From an uncultured Gammaproteobacteria bacterium (GTDB taxonomy: Bacteria; Pseudomonadota; Gammaproteobacteria; Eutrophobiales; Eutrophobiaceae): DNA of 64,000 nt. The notes beneath the pieces are model-generated. The model searched no databases and was not told the DNA's origin. It worked only from the letters and a program-made list of their open reading frames with translations. A program made the translations under genes and the position numbers. Each line of letters opens with the position of its first letter. The stretch's first letter is position 1. Below are positions 44,297 to 53,347 of this stretch, piece after piece. Location: NCBI GenBank assembly GCA_943788815.1, contig CALSRS010000001.1, positions 1,425,501 to 1,489,500 of the forward strand, written 5' to 3'.

Positions 44297-45442
44297 TTAT
44301 TCCATACCAATTTCAGCTTTTATTTTGGCAACTTCATCCTCAAACTCCTGCTTCATTGCAGGTACGTCTTCCTCAATCTGATCGTTGAAACGTAGTCCCA
44401 GGGAAACAACAATTGGGGGGGCATTAATAGCCAGATAACGGGCTGAATTCTCAGGACGTGGGTCCGGATTCATATGCTGATGATACCAGTATATAGGTGG
44501 TACAAAGATGGTGCCTTCCTGCCAATCGACACGGATGCGATCTTCATAACGACCTTCTGGCCAGGTCAATGAATAACCTTTACCAGAGGTAAGAAGGATA
44601 AAGGCATCACTACTGTGTCTGTGGGCCTTCTTGTAAAGACCGCCAGGCATTTCAGAGACATGCATATCAATAATGGCATTACCGGACATCTTCCAGTGCA
44701 TATTGGTAGTCCCTTTACCACGATGATCATAAGAATCTAATTCAAATTCCAGAGCATCGGGGACAAAGTTGGTCACCGTATCATTATCGCCGGTATGCTC
44801 ACTGTAGGTGGCATAGTCTTCCTCAGCATCATAGCGGTCGGTAAAAGCGAAATCATTATCAAAAACAAAGTCTACGTTATCGAATGAATTCATAGTAAAC
44901 GGGAATGAGGTAACAGCAACAATCCTGACCACGTCGTCACTGTCATTGAATATCTGGTAACGGACATTAGTGGGAACGGAATATAGTGCCCTGTGACCAA
45001 ATTCAAACTGTTGCGGCCGACGACCTTCCTGCTGGAGCATAATACGTCCTGGACCACCGAAGAAATACATGCCAGCCTCAAATAAATGACGTTGTGGTTT
45101 AATTGATCCGCCTGGAGGAATTTCCAGAATCCATCCATCGGTGATCTGATAGTCAGCCATCTTGATATACAAGCCGTCCACACCAAACTGCTCCCAATGC
45201 TCCAGAGGCTCAGTCCTCGCGTCCTGTATCAACAGGCCTTCATAGTAGGGCATACTAGCCTTGTTGTCGGCAAACCATCTTTCATATGGGGTGTCCGTGG
45301 GTTTGACCCTGAATGAGGTAGGAGTGATTCGCTCACGCTCCGGATTCGAATTCGGTGGTGAGCGTTTTTCCTGAGCGCCCAAACTCGCAACTACACACAT
45401 GCTTAATAGCACGGTAGATAATACGATTGATTTTATATTCAT
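44297..45442 (-). CDS. Exported two-domain cupin protein C
   Basis: 381 residues from ATG 45442, which has CGGAG nine bases upstream; an ATG at 45469 would give a worse signal sequence. Signal peptide MNIKSIVLSTVLLS... ends ASLGAQ, so this member is periplasmic, unlike cupins A and B. The second cupin has KKAHRHSSDAFILL and YWYHQHMNP, matching the shared pattern, and the first cupin has MYFFGGPGRIMLQQEG. It lies between the PQQ dehydrogenase and the mxa-like operon on the same strand. A periplasmic accessory or isomerase role in the same oxidation pathway is a reasonable guess. Confidence 0.83.
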   Translation of the reverse strand: MNIKSIVLSTVLLSMCVVASLGAQEKRSPPNSNPERERITPTSFRVKPTDTPYERWFADNKASMPYYEGLLIQDARTEPLEHWEQFGVDGLYIKMADYQITDGWILEIPPGGSIKPQRHLFEAGMYFFGGPGRIMLQQEGRRPQQFEFGHRALYSVPTNVRYQIFNDSDDVVRIVAVTSFPFTMNSFDNVDFVFDNDFAFTDRYDAEEDYATYSEHTGDNDTVTNFVPDALEFELDSYDHRGKGTTNMHWKMSGNAIIDMHVSEMPGGLYKKAHRHSSDAFILLTSGKGYSLTWPEGRYEDRIRVDWQEGTIFVPPIYWYHQHMNPDPRPENSARYLAINAPPIVVSLGLRFNDQIEEDVPAMKQEFEDEVAKIKAEIGME

Positions 45443-45604
45443 TATTTTTTTCTCCGAGAAAAATTCCATAATTCTAGAACGGTACAGTGTAACATCACTT
45501 ATATCGGCCTGTTAACCGAATTTGAAATTGTTCCATATTTCAATAACTGATTGATATTATTATAAATTCTTTCCCTTATTACAAGACAAGTCCGTTCCAC
45601 CTGT

Positions 45605-46615
45605 TTATGAATAATTGGAAAAATATGGAAATGCCCTTAGACCTAGTCCCAAACTAATCAAAATCAACCCCGAGATGACAAACCATTGATAAACCGGAAC
45701 CTGTTGTACATATTCCCGGGTGACGACACGGCCTTTTTCAAGTTCATCTATACCAGCAGAAGCAAGGAACATATCATCGCGTGTATTCGCATCGAAATAA
45801 TTTCCCCCCTGGTCGACGATTTTATTGATCAATAATTTGACGTTTTCCCTTTCCTTGATCCTGTCTTCAAGGTCAACACCCACCAGGTGCACTTTCACAT
45901 TGGATAGATAAAGTTGTTCCAGCACCTCCAACGGGTCCATCCCATGATTGTGTTCACCGTCGGTATACACCATGATGACCTGTCCCCTTCGTTCATCCCC
46001 TTGTTGCCTTAACAACAGTCCATTCGCCAATGATATCCCATTACCAATTGCAGTCTTACGTTCATTCCTGAGGATATTTGTATCTACCATATCCAGGTAG
46101 TGCAGCAGAAAATCATGGTCCATAGTCAGTGGACTGACAATATAGGCATTGTCCGCAAAGACCACCATGCCAATCCGATCATCCCGACGGCCAATAATAA
46201 AGTCACGAAGCGCGTCCTTGGTAGTCATTAAGCGGGTAATCCCCTGTTGTGTCATGGTCATCATTTCTATCTCTTCGGGCTGTTCTATTTCCTGGTTTTC
46301 ACGGTCCATGAGTTCCTGCATGCTTTCTGACAGATCCAGCACAATGGCAATGTCTAAGCCCTGAGACTCCACTTCCTGTTCAGCAAGAGGAATAACTGGT
46401 TGCATAGCGGCTAATACCAACAGGATTATCGAGAAGGTAATTAATAGTCGGGGAAGTTGTCGCACTAATGACGGGTGTAAAAATGCAGATGGGGATAGAC
46501 TGAGTGTGGTTGATGCAACGTAACCAGTTTTTTTAATCTTAAACCAGATCAGGGACAACAAAACCAATACTGGAATTAACCACGCCAGGTGTGGCTTGAG
46601 AAATATAAGCTCCAT
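45605..46615 (-). CDS. MxaC-like VWA-domain membrane protein
   Basis: 336 residues: two N-terminal membrane segments (about 9-25 and 57-73), a von Willebrand A domain with MIDAS DLSES (94-98), and a C-terminal membrane segment near 309-330. This is the layout of MxaC and BatA proteins. Its start overlaps the stop of the preceding mxaA-like gene by one base. It is the last gene of the six-gene operon. In methylotrophs, mxaACKL products help insert metal into PQQ methanol dehydrogenase. A general aerotolerance (Bat) operon is the alternative reading. Confidence 0.75.
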   Translation of the reverse strand: MELIFLKPHLAWLIPVLVLLSLIWFKIKKTGYVASTTLSLSPSAFLHPSLVRQLPRLLITFSIILLVLAAMQPVIPLAEQEVESQGLDIAIVLDLSESMQELMDRENQEIEQPEEIEMMTMTQQGITRLMTTKDALRDFIIGRRDDRIGMVVFADNAYIVSPLTMDHDFLLHYLDMVDTNILRNERKTAIGNGISLANGLLLRQQGDERRGQVIMVYTDGEHNHGMDPLEVLEQLYLSNVKVHLVGVDLEDRIKERENVKLLINKIVDQGGNYFDANTRDDMFLASAGIDELEKGRVVTREYVQQVPVYQWFVISGLILISLGLGLRAFPYFSNYS

Positions 46616-47574
46616 TAGCTCCCGGTCACAAGACCTTCTGTGAACTGGACACCCTGGTTAAACTCCTCCTCACCTGGGAGATTTTTATTTGTCCCATATC
46701 GTGCATATTCACAATGACATAAAACATCAACCAGTCCTTGCACCGGAAAGTCTGAATTAGAAAGAGTATTATGTTGTGCAAGATCGCTGGCAGTCAGCGC
46801 ATTTGGATTCTGTCCGGTTGTCTGCCCAATAAACTCCCGAATGATAGTTTCCAGTTGCTGGAAAGCCTGACGTCTATTTGAATTGTCACTTGTTTCTATG
46901 GCTCTTAATTCATTAAATACATTTGTCGTGACCGTTACAGATTCTCTCGCCTGCTCTGCCTGGTTATCAAGCTTTCGCTTCTGCATATAAGCATAGGCAG
47001 CTGATCCAACCGGAAACATAGAAACTAATATCAACAATATTCCTATAGTCCCTATCCAGTTTAGACTTGTGGAGGTGGCTGCAGGCATTTGCATATCCCT
47101 AAGCTGAAGGTTTTCCAGGACTCCAGGCAGGGTACTGCTTAAGACCAGGGTCACGGGAGGTATGATCACTTCGCCAACAGTGGCAACGTCTTCAATTCGC
47201 TGTCCTGGCCGTTTGAAATAATACCTAACGCTTAACTGGTCAATACCAAGAGGGGCTGCATTGCTGGCATAGCTTGTTAGCGTATAACTAAATGTATAAC
47301 GAGTGCCTATACCAAAACTTTCCTTCTCAACATTTGAAGAGAGCAGTTCCAGTCCATTTAGTATTAGTTCATTGTCCGCCAGGTCTTCCGGCAAAATATC
47401 TACATCAGAATCACAAATCACTTCTATGATGTAGGTAATATGATCACCGGGAAATAGAGCCGTCTTATTTACATAGTTGCTAATGAGAATGCCGGGGTCC
47501 AATTCACCAGCGTTTTCCTGAGCTGATATGTTACTGATAAACAAAACAAGTAAGTAGCACAGAATTCTTTTCAT
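46615..47574 (-). CDS. MxaA-like exported membrane protein
   Basis: 319 residues: signal peptide 1-18 (ends NISAQ), a beta-rich periplasmic region at about 25-165, one membrane helix at 172-196, and a cytoplasmic helical tail. This topology and size fit MxaA rather than BatD (larger) or DUF4381 (smaller). Position after moxR and a DUF58 gene, and before a VWA gene, reproduces the R-S-A-C order of methylotrophs. Overlaps its upstream neighbour by four bases. Sequence similarity cannot be scored here, so the name is provisional. Confidence 0.65.
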   Translation of the reverse strand: MKRILCYLLVLFISNISAQENAGELDPGILISNYVNKTALFPGDHITYIIEVICDSDVDILPEDLADNELILNGLELLSSNVEKESFGIGTRYTFSYTLTSYASNAAPLGIDQLSVRYYFKRPGQRIEDVATVGEVIIPPVTLVLSSTLPGVLENLQLRDMQMPAATSTSLNWIGTIGILLILVSMFPVGSAAYAYMQKRKLDNQAEQARESVTVTTNVFNELRAIETSDNSNRRQAFQQLETIIREFIGQTTGQNPNALTASDLAQHNTLSNSDFPVQGLVDVLCHCEYARYGTNKNLPGEEEFNQGVQFTEGLVTGS

Positions 47575-48452
47575 ACCCGCTTCCTCGCCGAAAACATTTT
47601 TAATATAGGTTCAACGACATATTTGTCTGACCTGGCAAATACATAGTCCATAGGCACCCGGTAAAAGGCGTTAATCATTCGATTATGATGTTTGTCCATA
47701 GCCGCAGAAAACCTTTCACGTTGCTCCCTGCCAAGACCCACCAGGCGTCTACTTCCTGATTCAACATCCATCATTTCAATACTGGCATTACTATCCGGCA
47801 GTTCGGTTTCCCTGGGGTCCTCCACAACGACCGCAATTATATCGTGCTTCAAAGCCAACATACTCAGCGCCTTTGAGTTCGCCAGATCCTCGTTTGTCAT
47901 AAAATCCGAAATCAGGAAAATCACACCTTCCTGCTTAAAATGGTTACCTAGATAATCTATCACGGGTAACAGGCAGGATTCACCTTTCTCAGGTTCGTAA
48001 GACCACAGCTCTTCAAGAAACTTCCAGGCCCTGGAACGGCTGTGGCGTGGGGGGTAATAATTATGTACATAATCAGAAAACATCATAAATCCGGTATTAA
48101 CCTGATCTGCAAGAGAAGAATAAATCAGGCTGGCAGCAAGTAATAACTGCCTTTCTTTTTTAGTGTATTGCGAGGTACCATATTCCATGCTCCGGCTAAC
48201 ATCGACTGCTATAACAACATTCAGCTCCCGGTCTGCATGGGTTTCCCGCACATAGGGAGTTTGCATTCTCGCTGTAACGTTCCAGTCAATTTTCCTGACG
48301 TCGTCACCTCTACGATATAACCGGTGTTCATCAAATTCAAAACCTGGGCCACGAAGACGACTTTGAAACGTTCCAGTGCGCAGGTTGGGGAACCGGCGGC
48401 GAGTAGTTATCTCGATATAACGTAGTTCGTGTATTAAATGATCAGGTAACAT
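47571..48452 (-). CDS. DUF58 protein, MxaS-like
   Basis: 293 residues. The DUF58 core FDEHRLYRRGDDVRKIDWNV (40-59) and a VWA-like MIDAS DVSRS (84-88) are clear. DUF58 proteins work with MoxR ATPases and VWA proteins in maturation or chaperone operons. It starts 10 bases after moxR and overlaps the mxaA-like gene by four bases, so the genes are co-translated. The role here, maturation of the nearby PQQ dehydrogenase, is inferred. Confidence 0.85.
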   Translation of the reverse strand: MLPDHLIHELRYIEITTRRRFPNLRTGTFQSRLRGPGFEFDEHRLYRRGDDVRKIDWNVTARMQTPYVRETHADRELNVVIAVDVSRSMEYGTSQYTKKERQLLLAASLIYSSLADQVNTGFMMFSDYVHNYYPPRHSRSRAWKFLEELWSYEPEKGESCLLPVIDYLGNHFKQEGVIFLISDFMTNEDLANSKALSMLALKHDIIAVVVEDPRETELPDSNASIEMMDVESGSRRLVGLGREQRERFSAAMDKHHNRMINAFYRVPMDYVFARSDKYVVEPILKMFSARKRV

Positions 48453-48462
48453 GATTGATAAT

Positions 48463-49488
48463 TCAGGGAATGGGAACCGTTTCCAAAATCATGGCAATGA
48501 TGTCATCGGTATTCAGTCCTTCCACTTCTGCCCTGACAGTTCGGGCAATACGGTGCCTGGCCGTATCAGGAAAGATCTCTTTCACATCTGCGGGCAATAC
48601 AAAATCCCGGCCATTAAAAAATGCATTGACTCGCGCTAAGGCCAATATATGTTGATAAGATCGTGGTGACATTCCCAACAACACCATATCTTTCAATTCA
48701 TCCAAACCAACTTCTTGTGGCGCCCGGCTTGCGCGACCAAGGGCCACTATGTACTCCATTACCTTGTTATCTATATGGGTATTTTCGTAAATCATCTGGC
48801 GAATTCCTGTCACCTGCTCAGTTGATATACGTTTACTAAGATCCAGTTCTTCAAACCGGTGATGAAGCATTTCTATCTCTTCCGCAGCCCCAGGATAATC
48901 TACTCGTAGCATCATGCTGAAACGATCAAGTTGTGCTTCTGGCAATGTGTATACGCCCTCTTGTTCGACCGGGTTTTGTGTTGCCAACACCCAAAAAGGA
49001 TCTGATAACTCAAATGTGGTATCGGAAATCGTTACCTGTCGTTCCTGCATGGCCTCTAATAAGGCGCTCTGTGTTTTTGCCGTGGTACGGTTTATTTCAT
49101 CTGCAAGTAATACGTTAGTAAAAACCGGGCCCTTATCGATACTAAAGCTTGTCGTCCCTGCATCATAAATCCGGGTACCCACAATGTCCCCCGGTAACAT
49201 GTCTGGGGTTAACTGAATACGCTGAAAATCTGCTGAAATAGTATGAGCAAGGGTAGTGGCTGTTAATGTTTTAGCCACTCCAGGTACGCCCTCAAGTAGT
49301 ATATGTCCACACCCTGTTTTTACATGACCTTCTGAAAAGGAATATGGAATCGCAGCTAGCAGACCAGTAAATAAGCGACGAATCATCTTATGCTGTCCGA
49401 CTATGACCTTACTTATCTCGCCTTCAATGACTGTTATCAGCTTATGGGCATCTGCCTGGTCTATTCGTGTTTCATCCTGCATATACAT
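48463..49488 (-). CDS. moxR: MoxR-family AAA+ ATPase
   Basis: 341 residues from ATG 49488, which overlaps the upstream stop as TAATG and has AAGGA seven bases upstream; a longer frame to 49515 would intrude on the previous gene. Walker A GVPGVAKT (67-74), Walker B LLADEINR with TTAKTQSALLEAMQE, and sensor ATQNPVEQEG are typical of MoxR. These ATPases cooperate with VWA and DUF58 partners to insert cofactors or remodel proteins. It is the central gene of the operon; mxaR of methylotrophs occupies the same position. Confidence 0.93.
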   Translation of the reverse strand: MYMQDETRIDQADAHKLITVIEGEISKVIVGQHKMIRRLFTGLLAAIPYSFSEGHVKTGCGHILLEGVPGVAKTLTATTLAHTISADFQRIQLTPDMLPGDIVGTRIYDAGTTSFSIDKGPVFTNVLLADEINRTTAKTQSALLEAMQERQVTISDTTFELSDPFWVLATQNPVEQEGVYTLPEAQLDRFSMMLRVDYPGAAEEIEMLHHRFEELDLSKRISTEQVTGIRQMIYENTHIDNKVMEYIVALGRASRAPQEVGLDELKDMVLLGMSPRSYQHILALARVNAFFNGRDFVLPADVKEIFPDTARHRIARTVRAEVEGLNTDDIIAMILETVPIP

Positions 49489-50495
49489 TAAATCCTTATC
49501 AAAAAAATCCAACATAAAAAAACAGCTGTAAGGACCAGCGGGACATAGATATCCCGGTAATCTACCAAGCGCTGATAACCAAGCAGTTCCAGATCACCGG
49601 TAACGATACTATTCAGGGACTCTGACAAATCATGTCCCGTTTCAGATCGCAAGAAAGTCCCATTCGTCATTGCCGCCACCTGACGCATGGTTGATTCATT
49701 AAACCGGGTAAACAACTGGTTACCTTCCTCATCAGTCAGAAATTCAATGGCATCTCCACCAGAAAACAATGGCATTGGGACAGATTCATTAGAACCGATT
49801 CCTATTGTATGTACCTTAATACCTGCATCATTTAACTGATTGAGATATTCAAACAATTCAGTACTTTCATCGTCACCATCAGACAATAATAGAAATGTTT
49901 TGTTTGAATCCGTATCGTCCTTGTCTACCATTTCCAGGGCTGAACTAATGGCACCTGAAAAGTTTGTACCAAAATAGATATTATTATCTTCACTGATCCA
50001 GTCCAGAAAAAAGAACATCGCATCCAGATCACTGGTGAGATGAGATAACACCACCGAAGTACCTGCAAATCCAATTAAGCCTATTCTATTAATCGCATCG
50101 GGTTTGGATAACAGAAAGGATTTTATTTCCCTTATTGCCCCGGTAAATCTGGATGGAGAGATATCAGTGGCCTGCATGGAGACAGATCTGTCGAGGATAA
50201 GAATCAGGTCCTGTTTTTCATACTCGGGCGTGATTTGTTCAATACGTAGTTGTGGTCGTAATAATGAAAATGCAAGGATCAATGCTACTAAGGCTATGGT
50301 CACAACAGCAAATTTATCACTTCGAGTGGTAGTGAAACTAGATAAGCGCCTGAGTGAATCACCATAACCTGCCTGTTCTCTAAACTGGTTTTTTCTATAA
50401 ATATGGAAACAGGAAAACCCAACCACCACCGGAAGAATAACAAACCATAACACCATATTTGGCTCAACAAATTTCACGATGGCTAAATCCAGCAT
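49488..50495 (-). CDS. MxaL-like VWA-domain membrane protein
   Basis: 335 residues with membrane segments near 17-32 and 62-79, a VWA domain with MIDAS DRSVS (102-106) and the second motif FAGTSVVLSHLTSDL, and a C-terminal membrane segment (VPLVLTAVFLCWIFLIRI). Paralogous to 45605-46615. It lies four bases after the mxaK-like gene and couples into moxR by TAATG. Having two VWA proteins in one operon is the pattern of mxaC plus mxaL, and also of batA plus batB. Confidence 0.75.
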   Translation of the reverse strand: MLDLAIVKFVEPNMVLWFVILPVVVGFSCFHIYRKNQFREQAGYGDSLRRLSSFTTTRSDKFAVVTIALVALILAFSLLRPQLRIEQITPEYEKQDLILILDRSVSMQATDISPSRFTGAIREIKSFLLSKPDAINRIGLIGFAGTSVVLSHLTSDLDAMFFFLDWISEDNNIYFGTNFSGAISSALEMVDKDDTDSNKTFLLLSDGDDESTELFEYLNQLNDAGIKVHTIGIGSNESVPMPLFSGGDAIEFLTDEEGNQLFTRFNESTMRQVAAMTNGTFLRSETGHDLSESLNSIVTGDLELLGYQRLVDYRDIYVPLVLTAVFLCWIFLIRI

Positions 50496-50499
50496 AATA

Positions 50500-51114
50500 C
50501 TAACCCGTTTGCTGAAACGGTTGTTCTCCCTCTTGAGGTCTGGGTCTTAATATTTCCATTATCTGAGGTGGTGTTTCCTTCTCTTCCTTGAGTTCATCTA
50601 TCAATTTATTTGTAAATTCATAATTATATTTTGCATTCCAGTCATCTGGCGCAAGCTCAATTGCCTTAAGAAATTCATCACTTGCACGCTCTAACCATGC
50701 CACTTGCTCCTGGGGTTCATCCAGATTTCCGGTACGACGAAATAATGTATTACCAGTCCAGAAGTGGACATCAGCCAACACAGGACTGGTGGCGGATTTT
50801 TCCAGCAGGTCATCATAATTACCCAGGGTGTAAAGGATATAAAATTGACTGGCGATGCTATCAAAATATATTTCAGGAAAAACCTGCCTGGCCAAAGTAA
50901 TGGAATTAAATCGTGATTCAACTTTTACAAAGAGTTCAAAACTTTCTTCCAGCGCGCCTGCTTGCAGACTATCCAGGGCCTGATGGTACGGTCTTAACCA
51001 AACAGAAACCACTAACAGGCATATACCTAGAATGAATATCAAACACAGTGACAATACCGCAGCAGGTTGTTTTAATAACTGGTTCAAAATTCCCCCAAAA
51101 TGATAACAGAACAA
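50500..51114 (-). CDS. MxaK-like single-pass membrane protein
   Basis: 204 residues: one N-terminal membrane helix (about 17-39), then a helical periplasmic part with a TPR-like stretch ending FLKAIELAPDDWNAKYNYEF, and a proline/glutamine-rich tail. It heads the operon. A TTG at 51087, preceded by GGGGGA, is an alternative start that would place the helix nearer the N-terminus. Topology and position fit MxaK; BatC-type TPR proteins are the main alternative. Function beyond complex assembly is not known. Confidence 0.62.
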   Translation of the reverse strand: MFCYHFGGILNQLLKQPAAVLSLCLIFILGICLLVVSVWLRPYHQALDSLQAGALEESFELFVKVESRFNSITLARQVFPEIYFDSIASQFYILYTLGNYDDLLEKSATSPVLADVHFWTGNTLFRRTGNLDEPQEQVAWLERASDEFLKAIELAPDDWNAKYNYEFTNKLIDELKEEKETPPQIMEILRPRPQEGEQPFQQTG

Positions 51115-51358
51115 AGTCGTATGGATAGTAGCTTAAAAGCCTAAAACGGGCAAACACAAAACATTTTCAACCATACAAGACATTGAGTAAATAAATATTA
51201 TAAAACAGGATTTCTAATGATCATGCTGGCATAAGAAGAATGTGCAACAATTACTTTACGAAAAAAAATAAATTCAAAATTACGATTTATAAATGACAAT
51301 AAAAATATATTCTATTCACACCTTCCCTCTATCAAATTTTATTCATCTACTTTTTTTT
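51115..51358. promoter_or_regulatory. Upstream region of mxa-like operon
   Basis: About 240 AT-rich bases without a gene, upstream of the minus-strand operon at 45605-51114 and downstream of the amidohydrolase terminator. The operon promoter must lie here, but no convincing box pair was found. Confidence 0.35.
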
Positions 51359-51398
51359 GCAAAAAAAATGGAGAATGATTTTAGTCACTCTCCATTTA
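51359..51398 (-). terminator. Terminator after amidohydrolase 1
   Basis: Stem ATGGAGAGTGA / TCATTCTCCAT on the minus strand with one mismatch and loop CTAAAA, followed by TTTTTTTT. It lies 20 bases past the amidohydrolase stop. Confidence 0.88.
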
Positions 51399-51418
51399 TC
51401 ATCAAACGCGGATACTTC

Positions 51419-53323
51419 CTAATTCATAACACGACTTGGAATTTCCGGAGGAATTTTCCCCCATCGCCACAACGACGTTGGAGTATTCATTTCCACTTCC
51501 CATTCAGCGACATCCGGATCTGTATTGAACCTGAGTGTGTTACCTCTAAGTGCAGGTAATTCGGTTTGCACTTTTCCACCTACCAGGGTCATCAAGGGAT
51601 ATAGGGTATCCAGATCTTCAACTTCAACATCCATATAATTACCATTAAGAATAATTATGTCTGCCCACTTACCAGGTTCAATGGACCCAATCTCGTCTTC
51701 CTTCCATAAGGTGTATCCACCCCATCGGGTCATCATTGCCAACAAAGTGAGTCTATCCGGCACCGCTTCTTCAGGGACACCAAAGTTTTCACCGTTAATC
51801 TTCCGGGTCATCCAGGCAACACCATCTTCAAAGGGGGAATGACGAATCTCACTCTGGCTGCCAAATTCACTGATTAGTGCCCTGGCACCTGCCTTCATCA
51901 TACTGGCTACCGGGCCAGTCATAGTGAGATACTCTTCACCATAATCTTCCATAATAACCTGGCTTGGTACTTCGGTAGCATCACAGGAAAAGGTTTGTCC
52001 AATTCTTGCCGCAAGCTGAATTTGTTCAGGTGTCACAGAGTGACAATGATCAGTTTGCAAACGCAATGAACGCAATTTTTCCAAAGACATTCCAGATTGC
52101 ATCAATTCATCCTGATAAAACTTCAGGGCACCATCACCGGCCATGTGCCAGCCAGGAATACCTGTCTGCCTGCCCAGTGATGCCAGTTCTACTAACACCT
52201 TGTAATGTTCAAGCCTTCTCATATTAGCGGTACTGGATTCTGCTGTTGGACACAGCTCTCTTGCCTTGAGCTCTGGTGTTTTGGCTGGTATCGACGTACA
52301 CCAGGCCACACCACCACCATCAGAAGCCCCGGCACTACTACCAATGCTCCACATCATGTCAGAGCCATAACCTACCCAATCACCTATACGCCAGTAGGTT
52401 TCAGTCACCCTGGGATTAAATGGCTGCATCCAGCGGTGCCCCCAGGCCAATCTGAGGGGCATGAGATCATTACGCTGCAGATGTACTGAAGCATTAAAAC
52501 CACCTTCACACTGGATATGGGTCTTGTGTGTCGTCAGGCCATTCTGGGCGTTTAACTGCATAACTTCGAAATAGGCCTTGGTATATTCATCAGTCTTTCC
52601 AGCAGCACCGACGATAATGTCTCCACGGATACATCTTGGACCATCGGTGTAATCACCAGACCAACCAACAGTTTCATCAATCCAGAAATCATCAGGTATC
52701 GGATTTCTGAATCTCTCTTCTATAGATCGGATTCCCAGGGAGTTATAAGCAGCACCCCCGCGTGTACTAATGACAACGGGATTTTCAGGAGATAATGGAT
52801 CAAGAAACTGCTTGGTGGCAGTTTTTCCGATAACGTTCACAGCAACCTGTGCAGGCCCGAGCCTTACCTGTATCCATTGCCCCGGGGGCACCTGACTGGC
52901 TCTCGCTGGCAATGCCTTTTCAAGCGTATTTAGCATTTCTTCAGGACTATCAGCACTTATGTTGATCTGGATGAGTTCGGGAATATCGCGCAGCACCCAT
53001 TCAAAAGCCGTTAATGTATTTTCATAAAGGTGATTGTGCGTATCGATAAGACCGGGCAGGACACTGTTACCTTTAGCGTCTATAACTTCAGTCCAGTCAG
53101 CGACGTACTGCTGAATTTCTGCATTACTCCCCACTGCCATAATGGTGTCATTTTGAATGGCGATGGCCTCTTCAAAACTTATGTTATTAATATCATCTGA
53201 ATCCATAGTGATGACTTTGCCATTAATTATGACAGATGTTGCATACGGCGAAGGTCCTGCCATAGCCGCACTGCCGATCAATATTCCAAAAATTAAATAA
53301 AACCCTTGTCTGAAGATCCTCAT
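51419..53323 (-). CDS. Exported YtcJ-type amidohydrolase 1
   Basis: 634-residue periplasmic metal-dependent hydrolase. Signal peptide 1-22 (ends AAMAG). HxH motif DTHNHLYE at 94-101, later GWHMAGDGALK and TDHCHSVTPEQI as metal/catalytic histidines, and SEFGSQSEIRHSPFEDG near the barrel end. C-terminal GKWADIIILNGNYMDV is the composite sandwich. Closest relative in the window is 54815-56743, with the alpha/beta hydrolase between them. Family members cleave amide or related C-N bonds; substrate unknown. Last gene of a minus-strand run starting at 56743, with a terminator after it. Confidence 0.88.
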   Translation of the reverse strand: MRIFRQGFYLIFGILIGSAAMAGPSPYATSVIINGKVITMDSDDINNISFEEAIAIQNDTIMAVGSNAEIQQYVADWTEVIDAKGNSVLPGLIDTHNHLYENTLTAFEWVLRDIPELIQINISADSPEEMLNTLEKALPARASQVPPGQWIQVRLGPAQVAVNVIGKTATKQFLDPLSPENPVVISTRGGAAYNSLGIRSIEERFRNPIPDDFWIDETVGWSGDYTDGPRCIRGDIIVGAAGKTDEYTKAYFEVMQLNAQNGLTTHKTHIQCEGGFNASVHLQRNDLMPLRLAWGHRWMQPFNPRVTETYWRIGDWVGYGSDMMWSIGSSAGASDGGGVAWCTSIPAKTPELKARELCPTAESSTANMRRLEHYKVLVELASLGRQTGIPGWHMAGDGALKFYQDELMQSGMSLEKLRSLRLQTDHCHSVTPEQIQLAARIGQTFSCDATEVPSQVIMEDYGEEYLTMTGPVASMMKAGARALISEFGSQSEIRHSPFEDGVAWMTRKINGENFGVPEEAVPDRLTLLAMMTRWGGYTLWKEDEIGSIEPGKWADIIILNGNYMDVEVEDLDTLYPLMTLVGGKVQTELPALRGNTLRFNTDPDVAEWEVEMNTPTSLWRWGKIPPEIPSRVMN

Positions 53324-53347
53324 TACTTTCTCCTATTCTGTAATACT

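Noticed and set aside
45605-51114. Bat aerotolerance operon
   Set aside because: Possible, but the 319-residue A protein and the single-pass first gene fit MxaA and MxaK better by size and topology, and a PQQ dehydrogenase is adjacent. Kept as the alternative.
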